64,000 nucleotides of DNA from Bugula neritina (taxonomy: Eukaryota > Bryozoa > Gymnolaemata > Cheilostomatida > Bugulidae): NCBI GenBank assembly GCA_964035545.1, contig OZ037765.1:7948698-8012697 (forward strand). Direction: 5' to 3'. Under the pieces are notes generated by a model, which was not told the DNA's origin, made no database searches, and saw only the letters and a program-made list of their open reading frames with translations. This document shows positions 1 to 13,300 of the stretch, in pieces. Numbering within the stretch: the first letter of the stretch is position 1; each line of letters starts with the position of its first letter. The position numbers and the translations under genes are program-made.

Positions 1-22
1 CTTTGGTTGATACTTGTTTTAG

Positions 23-3000
23 AATTGGGAGTTGTCTGCTGTTGAAATCAAGCAAAGTTTATCATCACATGCCGTAGTCAATCCATCATTCAAGAGCTCA
101 AATCGTAGTACTTCAAATGTTAGTACTTATGATGAAGGAGTGGAACAGAGCATGGGGAACTCATTGCTACCTTACCATATTCATCCATCACCATTTCCTT
201 CCAAATCAGAACCCGGTATCACTGTTGTATCCATCAACCCTCAACTACCACCCTCACACAATGATTCATTTGCGACTAACTCTGAGCCTATCAGACACAC
301 TGCTAACAAGTCTAACAGCAGACAGTATAATAAGGTCTCAAACCGTAAAGAGTTTCATATGCGGCAGCATGGGCCACTTCGACAGCGAAGTGAACCTGGT
401 TTATCAAGTGCACCTGCAGGGCACAGGCAGCAAACTGTTGAGGAAATACAGATGAAATTGCGCATGAAGCAAGCAATGTCAAAGAAACAATTGGACGGCG
501 AAGCACCAGAGGACCAATTATCAGCTAAACCTCCTGTGAATTCTCAGGTTGTCAATGAACCGCAATCCTCTCCTCAGGGTCCTAATGAGTCAGCTCAAAC
601 GTTATCTCAGAGTGATAACAGACTTAATATGAAGTCACAAAATGCTCATTCTTTAAAATCTAAGTTACAGAAACCTCCTTTTAATAAACCTTCATCTATG
701 AATGTTTCCCCAAATTTACCTTCAAATGCGCCCTTGCATAACATTCGTCCGATGGGACCCCCAAATTTACCGTCTGGCATGCCATCAAATTTCCTTCCAA
801 ATATGTCACCGAATCTGCCTCCACCTCACCATTTTCCTCACAGTCCGAACATGTACAGAAGCTCTGCTCCACATAGCCCTCATTCAAATTATTCCAATCA
901 AGTTCCTAGTCCAGGAGCATTATCTGTGCACACAGGACTTCCTCCTCAAACTTCGCTAGTCACTTCTCAACAGCTGGATAAAAGCAGTGCAGATGTGCCG
1001 GAAGACAGTGGGGCCAGTAAATCTGGCCATCCTGGAGTGACCAGATCCAACACCTCCCCTCAGCCCACTGTTACAGAATCTCGTGCCGGTGTGTACTACT
1101 TAAGTTATATAACTTGAAACTTGAGTTATTTGACTTGAAACATGAGTTATTTGACTTGAAACATGAGTTATTTGACTTGAAACCTGAGTTATTTTACTTT
1201 AAACTTGGGTTATTTGTCAAATGTTGGCTATAAACGGAAAGGATAATACTTGAGATGTGTTGTTGTTGTAGATGCCAGTGAGGAAACTGCTGTTGAACGT
1301 GAGTCGAGTCCAAATGGCAGTGCCAGCTCAACATCTACGTTGGTTATACAGCCTACTCCTTACATGCAACCCGCTCCTCTGGATACTTGTCAGGAACTCC
1401 ACTATTTTGCTTCTATGAATGGATATTCTAAACCATATGCTTACATTTCTCCAGACTTGGAACGACTTGGGACCCTATCATGTATAGTAACCGCTATACT
1501 TTGTATTCCATGAATATTGTGACTTCTTAGTGTAAATAGTTGTACACTTGTCTGTGCCAACTGTATGTTTCAGTTTCCTATTTCATAGCAGTGTAAGTTC
1601 TGTGTATGTCAATATATTAGCTTCATACCAACCTATTTGCACTTAATTACAGGTCCGGATGGAAACTACAATCTACCTTGTTATTGTCCGAATTGCATGC
1701 AGTATTACATATCTATAGCTGCCACACCTCAGCCAAGAAATAGCCCTTCTCTGGGAAGGACTGCTTCAGCACCACCACAAATGCCTCCCCCACAGAATGG
1801 TCTTATATATGCTGGGTGAGTATGCAATGATTAGTTGAATTGTCACCAGTCATTTCATCTTTCATTTACCTAATACACATACAAAATATTAACTTTTACG
1901 TTCAATATTATTTCGTTCAAAAAACATGGATTGGAGCTAATAAATTGACTCTATATGCAATTGAATGCAAAAAGTAGAAAATCTTTTTATTTGTTGTGTA
2001 ATGCTGTTCTTATCAGTGAAACCTTGAGTTTTGCTTATCATTCAAAACTAAGTGGTTTAGTTGAAAAACTGTTAGTTTCTAAGTTCTAAAACAAACTGCA
2101 GCTCTTATAAGTATGTTGCTGTTGCTTTTTTTGTTGCTGCATTTTTCAAAGGTCGTATAATCATTACAAGACTGTTATTTTACTTGCGAGGTTAATTCAA
2201 GAAATTGTTTTTGCTTTGCTAAAATTGAATGTAACTTTCAATAGTGAATAACAAATTTTAAGTGATTTGGTTCTGCTTGAACCTGCTGATAATTTAATGC
2301 TGCAAAATTACTTCTTGTAGATTTTCTCCTACAAGTTATTTCTTACAGATACATACGGTTTAATTATAATTGTTGGTTCAAAAATCTATTTCCTACATAA
2401 TGCTAAATGAACTTGAAAACTAAACTTGGTAGATTGTAACTATTTTTGCTCCAACAATAAAGTTAATCTTTGATCTTTGACTTTTAGAAACATTGTGATT
2501 AAAGAAGCAAGGATAGCATCAATTTTGTAGCTACTTATTTTTGTTTCAAGTAAATTGTAATTTTTCTAATAATTTATCTGTTGTAGTTTTCCTGGGGCTT
2601 TTGTGTCGACATCTAATGGTTTAATAACTCCCAGCATTCCAAACCTCAACAGATGCAACACTGCCGGCCCCAATGGTATTATACCCAGAAATGATGTGAT
2701 GTATCAGCAGCCAATGCCCTTGATGGCGCCCGGTGCTACTAGACCAAGTTACCACGCTGCTCCTGCTAATGCTGTTGGCGGTGGTCCTACTCATGTGATA
2801 TTACCTCCTACTTCATACCCAATTACACAAGGCTATCAGTTCTATACACCACCACCTGGCGCTGCGTCTAACTATCCTGTTAAAAGGAGAATACATTGTA
2901 GCAACTGTGGTCTACCTAACCATACATTTAATGAATGTCCAGAGCCTTTTGATTCTACCAGTGGCCGTAAGTGGGCTTATCATAAAAATCAGCTAGTCAT

Positions 3001-3253
3001 TCATATTGCCAGCTGAATAAATCTTAATGACTAAAAATATATTTGTAAAAATATAATCAGCAAAGATGTATAGTTAGTTATTTCTAATTGCATCTTTATA
3101 AATATCTTTCTATTTGTCTTCAAATTGTTGGCTGTTGTAAACATTTTGCAGAATCATGGTGTTTATTAACATGCACAAAGGGTAACTCCCTATTTTATTA
3201 TTGTAGAAGACTATCAGCTAGATTTCACTTCCCAGCCTGATCCCGAAATATAG
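23..3253 (+). CDS. ZCCHC2/ZCCHC14-like zinc-knuckle protein, 3' part (5' end outside window)
   Basis: Five exons can be joined in phase: 23-1088, 1272-1481, 1653-1815, 2587-2966 and 3207-3253 (stop TAG 3251-3253). The protein part is largely disordered and rich in Pro, Ser and Asn, with repeated NLPSxMP-type stretches. A CYCPNC motif lies at about 1678-1695. Near the C-terminus is one CCHC zinc knuckle, CSNCGLPNHTFNEC, with the C-x2-C-x4-H-x4-C spacing used to bind single-stranded nucleic acid. One terminal knuckle after a long disordered region, followed by a short QDYQLDF-type tail, is how vertebrate ZCCHC2 and ZCCHC14 end; those proteins carry PX and SAM domains upstream and work with non-canonical poly(A) polymerases. 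The upstream domains are outside the window, so the family name is an inference. The end of the second exon is the least certain: donors at 1482 and 1505 both keep phase. A transcript keeping the last intron would stop at 3014-3016 instead. Confidence 0.6.
1101..1216. repeat. 21-bp minisatellite in first visible intron of the zinc-knuckle gene
   Basis: About five copies of a 21-base unit of the type acttgaaacatgagttattt(g) run from just after the splice donor at 1089. Units differ by one to three bases. The array ends about 55 bases before the next exon. Confidence 0.85.
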
Positions 3254-4382
3254 CTGGTTACAGATCATGCCATGCCAGCTCTCTACTATAGCAATATGAG
3301 ATTCGTCATTCGCTGACTACATTTTTTATAACTTGCATAGCATTTTAGTGAAAGTTTCTTTTAAACAATGACCTTACTCTTCCTGTTTCAACTTTTTAGG
3401 ATTTAGACATAGATGGAGGTTGGTTCACCTACCTATGGAGCATTTATTTATAGTCCTGCCCATTTTGCGGTTTATTTACAATTGTATAGTCATTAGTATA
3501 TAGATAGTTTGTAATATAAAGAATCTAAATCTTCTATGTACCATATTCACTCAAGTGTTCTATTTCATGCAAATATCCATCAAAAGTTTCAACTAACTTT
3601 ATTATACAACAAGTCTAAATTCAATAGATGACTGTGTTGGTTATTTCCACATAAATATTATTTCTGTAAGATTTAAGATTGAAGCGTGTCAAATAAAATT
3701 TAGATTATAAATTCAGTAATGCTCACAGTGATGGTATTCTTGTGCAACTCTGTTGTGCTCAACTACAGTTGTTCCACCTCTATTGCTCCTTGTTCTATGG
3801 TGCTATTAGTATAAAGTTATCACTTATAGTAATAAAGTTAAATATTTTTCTCGTCTCGTCCTCCATCACTGACTTCAACATGTGAAATTTGGGAGTGTAA
3901 ATTTTATTTCTGTTATTCTAGTGTTTATTATACTTAGTCATGTATCAAAGAAATTTACTGATTGTATATATGCAGTATTACAGTTTTCTCTCTGTCGATG
4001 CAAATATTTAACATAAGACGGTGATAATTTTATTTGATACTTAACTTGTATTATTTTCTTGGTGTTTTATGCAAATGTTATGCATCATTTATACTAGAGT
4101 TGCTTTAAGCAATCAAATATGTACTTCTATAATATGTATTTAATTAAATTAAAAGTTCAAATATACTATTCAAGTAACCATTAGCAGGTCTTTTTGTGCT
4201 GTAGCAGTATTTTTCAAATAGTTTTATTCAAATCTAGATATGCAACTAGCAAGAGCTTTTATAGGACAAATGTTATAAATATATATTTGGCAGCTTTTTT
4301 CAAATTTTATTCAGGCAAGTAGGTCTATGAAGTGTCAAGGATCGTAGTTGGCAAAAGTTGATGAGGAGAATCATTCAATTAT

Positions 4383-4732
4383 TTAGCCTAGGGCCACACT
4401 GTGCGTATTTTCGCATGCGAAAATTGAAATCACAAGTAGCAAAGGTGTCCACTGTAGCGTCAGTGATGCGTGATAAATAAAGCTTTCATTTTTAAATCGC
4501 ACTCGCTTTCAATAAAACGCAATTTACTGGAATGTAGCACTAAAATAAAGAAATTGGGCTCGCTGAATAACTACCAGCCAATTAGGTGACGACGACAGAG
4601 ACGATTCGCACTTGCGTTGAAAATGCAGAGCGACAAGTGCGAATGTTTTCTCAACGCGCACAGTGGACACCTTTGCTACTTGTGATTTCAATTTTCGCAT
4701 GCGAAAATACGCACAGTGTGGCCCTAGGCTTA
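4383..4732. mobile_element. PIF/Harbinger-type MITE with 70-bp terminal inverted repeats and TTA duplication
   Basis: Positions 4386-4455 and 4660-4729 are near-perfect inverted repeats (both ends start GCCTAGGGCCACACTG). They are bounded by TTA at 4383-4385 and TTA at 4730-4732. A 3-bp TTA/TAA target site duplication is typical of PIF/Harbinger transposons. The interior of about 200 bases has no transposase frame, so this is a non-autonomous copy. The high identity of the arms suggests fairly recent movement. Confidence 0.75.
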
Positions 4733-5282
4733 ATGGCTTCAACCTTCGCAAAAATGTGTAACTAGCAATAGTAATAAGAAAAGGCCTTTTAAAATGCATA
4801 AGTAATGATTCCTAAGCAGTGTTGGAACTTCTATCTATCTGCAGTACCAATCTGCGTACAGTGTTGACTAAAATGACATTCACTTCCATTGAAGTGAAAT
4901 AAATAACCATATCAGTATTTACTTCTACTGAAGACCTCTAGAGGTCAGATAGTATGTTGGTCTTGAGCGCATTTTGTAAGTAAATATTAATCAAACAAGA
5001 AGAATCTATCTTTGTGGATACTTGTACTACTTATCTTAGCTTTTACTATTGAAAACATCTTTGCGTGTTGGTAAATTGCTATACAAGACACTTTTAGCTT
5101 TATTGGTTACTGCATGTCAACTTGTATCCTATCAAAAGGTTGATAATATGCCACCTATATAATTATAGGCATTGAGGTGTAAATGAAAGTTTGTTTATAA
5201 AAACAGCTCAAATTTATTTGCTATACAACAAAAGGCATACATAATATGATGTCTTTTTGCGATAGTCCATACACCAACAGAC

Positions 5283-5641
5283 TTAACTCAGGACCATTGA
5301 GCCCAGGTTATTGCATGGGTCAAACATCTTGTTATTAGCTAAAAGTAGATAATTTGGTCATGTACTGATCTTCATCATCATAAGTGCATAATTATGGAAA
5401 CTGTCAATTATAAGTTAAGATTACTTGGCTTTATACTCTTATTTAAACTATTTACTCGAAAATTCACCATCTAAAAGTACAAATTGACAGTTTTAGATTT
5501 GTAGTGAAAGCAGTACTTACTCCAAAGTCCAACTCTTTTATTTCCAAATAAGCAGTCTGGATCCAAAAATTTGTCATTCGTTATGACTCTGGCTTGTATG
5601 ACTACAAGTATGGCTAACAAGATTGCTAGAAACAGCTTCAT
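5283..5641 (-). CDS. Two-exon gene for a 58-residue secreted peptide precursor
   Basis: Exon 1 is 5641 to 5521 and exon 2 is 5338 to 5283 (stop TAA). The intron has a GTAAGT donor and a TCTACTTTTAG acceptor, and the phase matches (1/2). The predicted precursor has 58 residues. It begins with a textbook signal peptide (MKLFLAILLAILVVIQA, residues 1-17), followed by about 41 residues with exactly two cysteines (C30 in DPDCLFG, C49 in DPCNN) that could form one disulfide loop. An AATAAA signal lies on the same strand about 70 bases past the stop (near 5215). I do not recognise the family. A small hormone or neuropeptide, an antimicrobial peptide or another short secreted factor are all possible. 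Both exons are too short for ORF-length filters. The call rests on the signal peptide, a good donor, an in-phase acceptor, and a close stop plus poly(A) signal; further exons or another acceptor are possible. Confidence 0.5.
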
Positions 5642-6110
5642 CTCTGTGGTTCTGTGTGGGACTTTCTGCTAAAGATGTTAACTGAAAATGATTTGAAGTA
5701 ACTGCTGTGTTTCCAGATGTTAACATACATCATAGATAAGAGGAACACCTGTTGCTTTACCATTATAAATCATGCCATAGTAATATGGTTACTTGATCAC
5801 AATCTCCAGAACCTAGATGCATGCTACTAGTATAACAGTGTAGATTTTATATTTCCGGGGTATTAATAGAATTTAATTACAAATCTTGTGCAACATGTGA
5901 TATCTTAGTCATGTTAATAAAATTTCTACCAATATTAGTCCTACACCATACCTCATTTAAAGGGTATGGTAAATTACACCATCTAATATTCCTATGTTAA
6001 TAGTTGTTGTTACTATTGTGGCAAGAGAGTCTGTGGAAATATTGTATTACAGTTTATGTTGGCAGCTAGCTCCCTATATATAATTTTGGCAAATAAAAAT
6101 TGCATAAAGA

Positions 6111-6240
6111 TTGTGCTGTATGGAGCGCCAAATGATCAAAAATTCCCTTATTATTGCATCTCATATGCTTATAATATAATAAGCATATGAGATGCAATAA
6201 TAAGCAAATTTTTGACCATTTGGCACTCCATTGTGCTGTA
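6111..6240. mobile_element. 110-bp palindromic MITE with 10-bp target site duplication (MULE-like)
   Basis: The element at 6121-6230 is almost one palindrome: the left arm starts TGGAGCGCCAAATGATCAAA, the right arm reads TGGAGTGCCAAATGGTCAAA in reverse, and only a few bases lie between the arms. It is flanked by an exact 10-base direct repeat, TTGTGCTGTA, at 6111-6120 and 6231-6240. A 9-11 bp duplication points to Mutator-like transposases, which is an inference. No coding capacity. Confidence 0.8.
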
Positions 6241-7394
6241 TTTGCCCTTATATTTTGCCAAGTGAAGGCAAACCTACCATTTTGGCATATGAAGACTCAT
6301 TATGAAGAACAAAATAATGAAATTTGAAATAACTTCAATGTACTTTTGTATTGGTGCAATAATTTGATGATCAAATTTATTTTGCAGCTTTCTAACTATG
6401 AACTTTGCAAACAATTTCTAATTAGTCAATCAATTAGGCTATAAATTTTGGAGAATTTATTATAATATAATGAAATAAAGGCATAAATTACAGATGCTCA
6501 CAATTTAGTGTTTTCTATACTTTGCATATTAACTAATGTTCATCAGTGATAATCCAAATTCTAGCAACACATGTACATGCAATACTGTGCAAACAGCATA
6601 CATGCTAATAAGCCAACAATCTTAAGCAATTATATCATAGCAGCATGAAAAGGATCAAATATACTCCAAGGAGATGTCATCTTACACATTTATTGTCTAT
6701 GCCTTTCATAATGAGTGCAACTCTATACGCTGAGTGCCAGTCTGGTATGAAATTTTGCTGTTGAGTAAAATCAAAGGTATAGATAGATATTTCAGGCTCT
6801 TGTGTTACTGTAAACTCATCCAAATAACACCAAATTAGAATTAGGTCTGAATAGATAGATATACCTAGCAATTGTTACACTAATTAGTCCCTGGCAGGGG
6901 TACTACTATGCTATGCTATGCTAATGATTTAACAATGTACGTAACAACAAACCAAGTTGTAATATTTCATGCTGCAAGCAGGCTTTAATTGTATAAAAAA
7001 AACACCTTTAGAGCTAAATTATAATAATCATTAATTCTTTGAAAAAGTGTTTCAAGCTTATAGGTAAAACTCATGCTGATTAATTTACATTTTAAAAACT
7101 AAACTTTCTGTTTTAATACTATTGCAACTTATTGGTACTTGTTTTTTGTAATGTTGCCAATATGATACTTTGTAGTTCATTGCGATCTGTAATTTGAACT
7201 ATTTTGTAGGCCTGAGGGAAGATAACTCTAGGCACTTATACAATCTGTTTTCCTATTGGTCGAAAAGTTAAGCATCATTACATCACAATAGCTGCTAAGA
7301 AATGATGTAAGATAATTGGATATAGCATAGCAGCACTGCTGTGAAGGCACACTTGTGCAGTATTTTTAAGATGTGCAGCAAGTAATAGCGTATC

Positions 7395-10300
7395 ATGTGG
7401 CTACTGGGGTATTTGTTTCTATTGCAGCTTGCTCTCTGCCAGTCTCAATATTATCTGGAGAATCAGGTATATAATATAACTTTACTTCTATCTGCTCTGC
7501 TTAATCATTCCAGAAATGTTTTATGGTGCTTAAATTGCCTCTTCTGCTTTGGCAAAATAGTTGCTGCACCTCTATTTGTTGCTTTTTATCTAATTAATGC
7601 TGTCTTTTTGCAACAATAATTAAAATATTATGTCTATAAACAATTTCGTTTAAAGATAAATGTAGCTTTCTTTTATCTTTTCTATCTTTTTTAGCAATCA
7701 GTAGTCTTTTCCTAAATATCTTGTTGCACAGACAAAAATCTGACTTTACTCGTAAGATGCACCAAAAATATAACTTATAAACAATAATTGCAGCCTGTTA
7801 AAAAATAATCACCTATTTTAGCATATATCATGGCATGAATAAAAGTCATATAGGTCAATCATACAAGTGTAGCTACTTGTGCTGTTCAAGTCTTATAATA
7901 TAACATATACATTAGTGCAGAAAGACATAATATTATGCTATTATAGTATACTATAGTACTACCCAGCTTGAAACATTCTCAAAATTATTTCAACATATGA
8001 ATTAGTGGCTCTATAGTCTATAGAGTCATAGATCAGAATCATAGTATTTGCTGTCTTTACATAAGGCAGCATTTGCCGTAGCAATTACTATTAAAATATT
8101 TAAGCTTTATGTTAATTATATATTATACACAAATAGTTTGTTTAAATACATGAAACTGGAGATGGTGAGCCAACAATTTCGTGAATCGGGTTTGTTTGAA
8201 AAGGATTAAAATTGTTTGAAAAAAGTTTGCTTATGAGATTTATAAGCTTCAAATTAACACGTTGACTCTGGTTCGTATATAAAGGCTATTGTTAGAGGTC
8301 AATATGATATTACATGTTTTTTATATAATCTACTGCTACTACCAACCTTATATGATGCATAGTATATAGTATGTGCTCCTATACACTTGTTAGTTACTAA
8401 AATCTATAACATGAAGTACTCCCTAATTTTACAAACTACAGATTTTATATTAGTATTATTTAATTATCTTGTATCATCTAAAATTGCTTTGTTATCCATT
8501 TTGCTATATATAAACAAAACACAGTAGTTGTAAACAATGGGTTGGCTACAATTTATTTTGAAAGGGTAAAATTGTTTGTAGCTACAATTTGAGGGAGGGT
8601 TACAACGACTTGGTATTTTTAAAGCTCTAAGATCTCCAATACACTTTTATGCAATTCCCACAAAATGCTTCACTGAAACCTCAAATAAACCAAAGCTAAT
8701 AATGAGACAAAAAAGTTGCTAACTGGTTTTTTCAACAAATATGTTTGAAGCAGCTGTTTTATTATAATATATTGTCACATAGGTGATAGGGTGTGATGGT
8801 GTTATTGGATCTGGTAAAGTGGTGGACAGATGTGGAGTCTGTGGTGGTCAGAGCAACAGCTGTAGAGTCGTCAGTGGGATATTCACCAAGAAAACTAGCA
8901 AAGCAGCTTATGAATATATAACAGAAATACCAATTGGTGCCAGCAACATTAACATCACCGAAGGAAGGAACACCAGAAACTATTTAGGTGAAATGTCTAT
9001 ATAAATTTGTGTGTGTGTGTATTTGTGTGTGTGTGTTGTGTGTGTTGTGTGTGTGTTGTGTGTGTGTGTGTGTGTGTGTGTTGTGTGTGTTGTGTGTGTG
9101 TTGTGTGTGTGTTGTGTGTGTTGCAGACAACTGTATAATTGTAATAACTTGGTAAAAAGATCATTTATTTACATCATTACTGTGCACCCGTAGGATTTTT
9201 ATTGCTATTATTTCATTGTTGCTGCTTTCAGTAATGCCACCATGCTTTTGGTGACTCTACTGACCATCAGGGTTACTAGTGGACCAATGACAATGCTCTA
9301 TATTTCTTATGCACTTTGCTAAGCTTTGGTAATTTGCTTGTATTTAAGCAGCACTTAATCTTACATTTAGCCTCAAACGTTCCAAAAATAAGGAGAAAAC
9401 ATTTAGTATAAGGTTTTTCATGCGTGGGTTATTTCCAATGCCAATAGGTTCTACTGGAATTTTCTATGGCCTTAAAACTTCAACAAAAAATTGTAAGTTG
9501 CAAGAGTATGCGTGTCTATGATATAGTTAAGGCTGTCCATTTTACCTAAAACCAGAAAGGATAATTTGTTTCGTCAATTCCTGGAGTTAATTTACGTCTT
9601 GAATAAAAACGCTATCTCACAATGCTCAGCGTAAAGTCAGTACAATGACTAACTGACTAGCATGTGGCACAACTCCCAAACCGTTCATAATTATAACTGT
9701 GTTTAGATTAAAAAATGTCAATTAGTGGGTCAGTAAGAACATGTATGTAATAACGATATGTTCCCCTCCGTTGCTGTGTTTACAATGAGCCAGGCTTCTC
9801 ATAAGTATTATGGCTGTTGGAAAAGCACCAAATCATTTTTCTCCTATAAAGTTCATTCAGTAATATTAATTATGTAACAAGCAGAGCAAGAATGCAATCA
9901 ACTAGATGAGTGTAACTGTGTAAAAGTGGCATTGACATAGCACAGAAGCTGGTCTAATTTTATGCAAAGATACTTGCACTGGCCACTATAACAATACTGG
10001 CAGTAATCTAGTTATTATCCGTATTATGCAACACTATATATTTACATAGCTTTGTCTGGCCAATAAATTATATACATTATATCATCTTATTTTTGCTCCA
10101 TGTTCTCTGCTAAGCCCATGTTAACATATTAGCAGAAGGGCCTACTGTTTTATATTAATATATAGTATACTCTCCTATCTAGTGCTGTGCTAAGTATAGC
10201 AAGAATGTTACCTAGACAATGCTGTTGACTATTTGACTTAGCAATGTGGACAATAAGATTCCTTATGTTTTCCCCTTGTAAGAAAATACATGAGTACAAT

Positions 10301-13300
10301 GTACGCATAATTTACTGAAGCTTAGGATGGGGAAAACTGTGCTGCTCATTGAATTATTGATACACAAATATTTGTCAGCTTTAAATTCTGCCAATTGCCC
10401 CTCAGGCAAAATACCAACCGTTCCTTCACATAAAAAAAACAACTTTCAACAGATGAAATAATAATCAGTCAAAGCATATACCAGCCCTTCAAAGCTACCC
10501 AAACTGAGCATGTGTTATAAATAGATGTGCACAAACAAGAAACTGGAGAAGGGCTTCACCAACAATGCTTGGCAATGGTTTATTTGGTCATCGCAAGTTT
10601 ATTTAGCAATTAGCATGCAGCTTGGGCAAATAACGCATTCAATATTTTGTATATAATAGCATGTCCATCGTGTAATGTTGTTTAGTTTTATAGCCTACAT
10701 GCAATACTATTTGCTTTTGCTATGCACTTTCATCACAGATTTTTTTGCCTTGTGGATGGTTCTCATTTTTACATTCTTCAATCATCTAATGGTCTACAAG
10801 AAGATTAAAACAAACGACATATGAGAACCTATTACAAATAAAGAGTGATAACTCTTTTCACTCAACTCAAACTTGCCATTAATCAATCTAGGTTTTCACA
10901 TTTCTATAGAGTCGGTTTAAATCAAAAGATTTTTTTGTTCTTGGGGTACAAAAGCCAGCAAACATTTTTTCTTCCAACAGTAATATTTATTTATAAAGTC
11001 AGAATCCTGGATAAGATAGTACATTTTATATAATTATTGCCAAATGCTGCCCAAAACTTAAAAATTGTAGTTAAAACTTAGAGGTGTGAACAAGTTGAAA
11101 CAATGTAAATATATTGACAGCCCTAAGGTATGCCAAGGACTCTCAAGGTATTATCAATGGCAACTGGACACTGGATTGGTCTGGTGACTATCAAGCAGCA
11201 GGCTCTATTGTGAAGTACAGGAAGTCCAAACACCATCAACTACTAGGAGAGACAATTTTTGTAAAAGGACCCTTGCAAAAAGCCATACAACTACTTGTAA
11301 GTTGAAGTCACAGTTATTTATTTAATGTTTCTCAACCGTAACTCTGGGTTGCAAAAAAAAACATAACTTCTATTTGCATTTTAATAACTTCAACATTGAC
11401 TAGCTTTTACGCTGATGCAAAACTTATACTATACATTTTATGTATATAATCATAGTTCGAAACCCGGTATACAAGTTTTTTTATAACTACGAACCGAAAT
11501 TCACTCCAACTCACAACTCCACAACCTAAGCTATACATAATATCTATTATACATGATTGGTTTGTTATTCTAATGCATAAAAATCTAGTTTTAAATAAGA
11601 CCAGCTATACTATACTATACTATACAGCTACTGGCACAAACCAGGAACCCTGGTATATATTACTCCTACACATTACCTGTGGAGGGAAAAGCTGATGGGA
11701 CAAGTAAATCTTCTACAACAAAGATATCTGCTCTCACCTCCAAGACCTCTCAGGCCAGAAATGAACTGTCGAAGTACTTGGAAAACTCATTGAGTAAGTT
11801 TAAAACTGGCTTGGTGGGTTAAATAATATATATTGCAGTTTTTATTTAAACTAATAGTCGAGCAAGATATAGGCTACATACTATATCAGAGATATTTAAT
11901 TATAGTGCTAAAAGCAATAGTTTCATTGCTCAGTTGCTTGAACTTTAATAAAATTTAATAGTATATATTCTTTTACTTGGGCATTTTGAGAGTTACTGCA
12001 TTATTTGTGACAATTGTATATTTTAGGAAACAAGAATTTGGCTCAGCGTAGCACAGTAAAATATGAATGGAAAGTTATCAACACCGGAGAGTGTACCAGA
12101 GAATGTGGGGAAGGTAACTGTGTTAGCAGAAAGCATGCGGCTAAGTGTTCTAGATGACAGAAAAAGAGAAACTGAAAAATGATTTCTATTTTCCTATGTA
12201 TTAATGATAAGTAGTCCACAAAATAATTTTGTAATCTATAATTATTATAGATATGAATTTACATGCTTTAAAAACATTAGTAGCAACCTATAGAAATAAT
12301 ATTATGATGTTGTTTTTACAGGTTACAGGAAAATAGAGGTTGTGTGTATTCTTGTGTCTTCACAAGCATCAGTAACAGATGAAAACTGCATAGACAAGCT
12401 CAAACCAGAAACTCCACAAATAAAATGCAACACCCAGCCTTGTGCACCAGAGTAAGAAAATTATATTGATATTGCTGAACAAGTTAACTTAAAGAAAAAT
12501 AAAATTTCTTATGCCAAATATATGTGATGCAGCATGATTTCTGTAACAGAAATGATTTAATAGTTTATGTATAAAAATTATAAATACACTTTAAGGTGGG
12601 TAACTAGTGAATGGTCCGAGTGCAGCGCAACCTGCGGCCAAAGCACTCAGCTTAGACAGGTAACGTGTAGGCAAAGGATATCTGCTTCTCAGACTATATC
12701 AGTATACGCAAGCAACTGTAAGAATTTAATAAGGCCAAGTACAGTTCAGATGTGTGCTGAGAAAGTCTGCTACTCATGGAAACAGTCTGAGTGGTCACAG
12801 GTATATATAAGTAGCCATTATAGTGTTCAGTAAACATGAGTATCTGAAAGGTGTTTATTTTAATGCAATTTTGTGCCAGAATTTGTTTATATTGATACTA
12901 TATTTACTCCTAGTTCTACAAAATTGCACTTCCAAAATTGACAAATTTCAAACAGATGACTTTATTAACTTATGAATAGCTATATGAAGTGTATATAGGA
13001 AGAAGAAAACATTTTAAGTGAAAAAGTTGCTAGCCATTAATCAGTTGCCAGCTAGCAACCATACCAAAAACTTCAGCTAGAAGCTATGAAACCATATATA
13101 TTCAATAATTAATGCTATCATCAATGCAATGCTTCGATTGGTGCATTACAGTGCTCTGCCAAGTGTGGGGCAGGGGAAAGGCAGAGACAAGTACAGTGTG
13201 TGAATTCTGATGGCATTCAAGTGGAGGATTCAAATTGTTTGATAAATAAACCAAGGCAAACTGAAAGATGTTATTCCAGCTGCGAAGAATCCTGGTTTTA

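Larger units (their letters stand above)
3254..7394. other. Intergenic stretch between zinc-knuckle gene and ADAMTS-like gene
   Basis: It holds the 3' untranslated region of the upstream gene, two inverted-repeat elements (4383-4732 and 6111-6240) and a small two-exon minus-strand gene (5283-5641), described separately. Nothing else coding is recognisable; the ORFs at 4524-4799 and 6677-6871 have no supporting features. Confidence 0.6.

Noticed and set aside
9011-9193. 60-residue ORF rich in Cys and Val
   Set aside because: It is a translation of the GT microsatellite in an intron.
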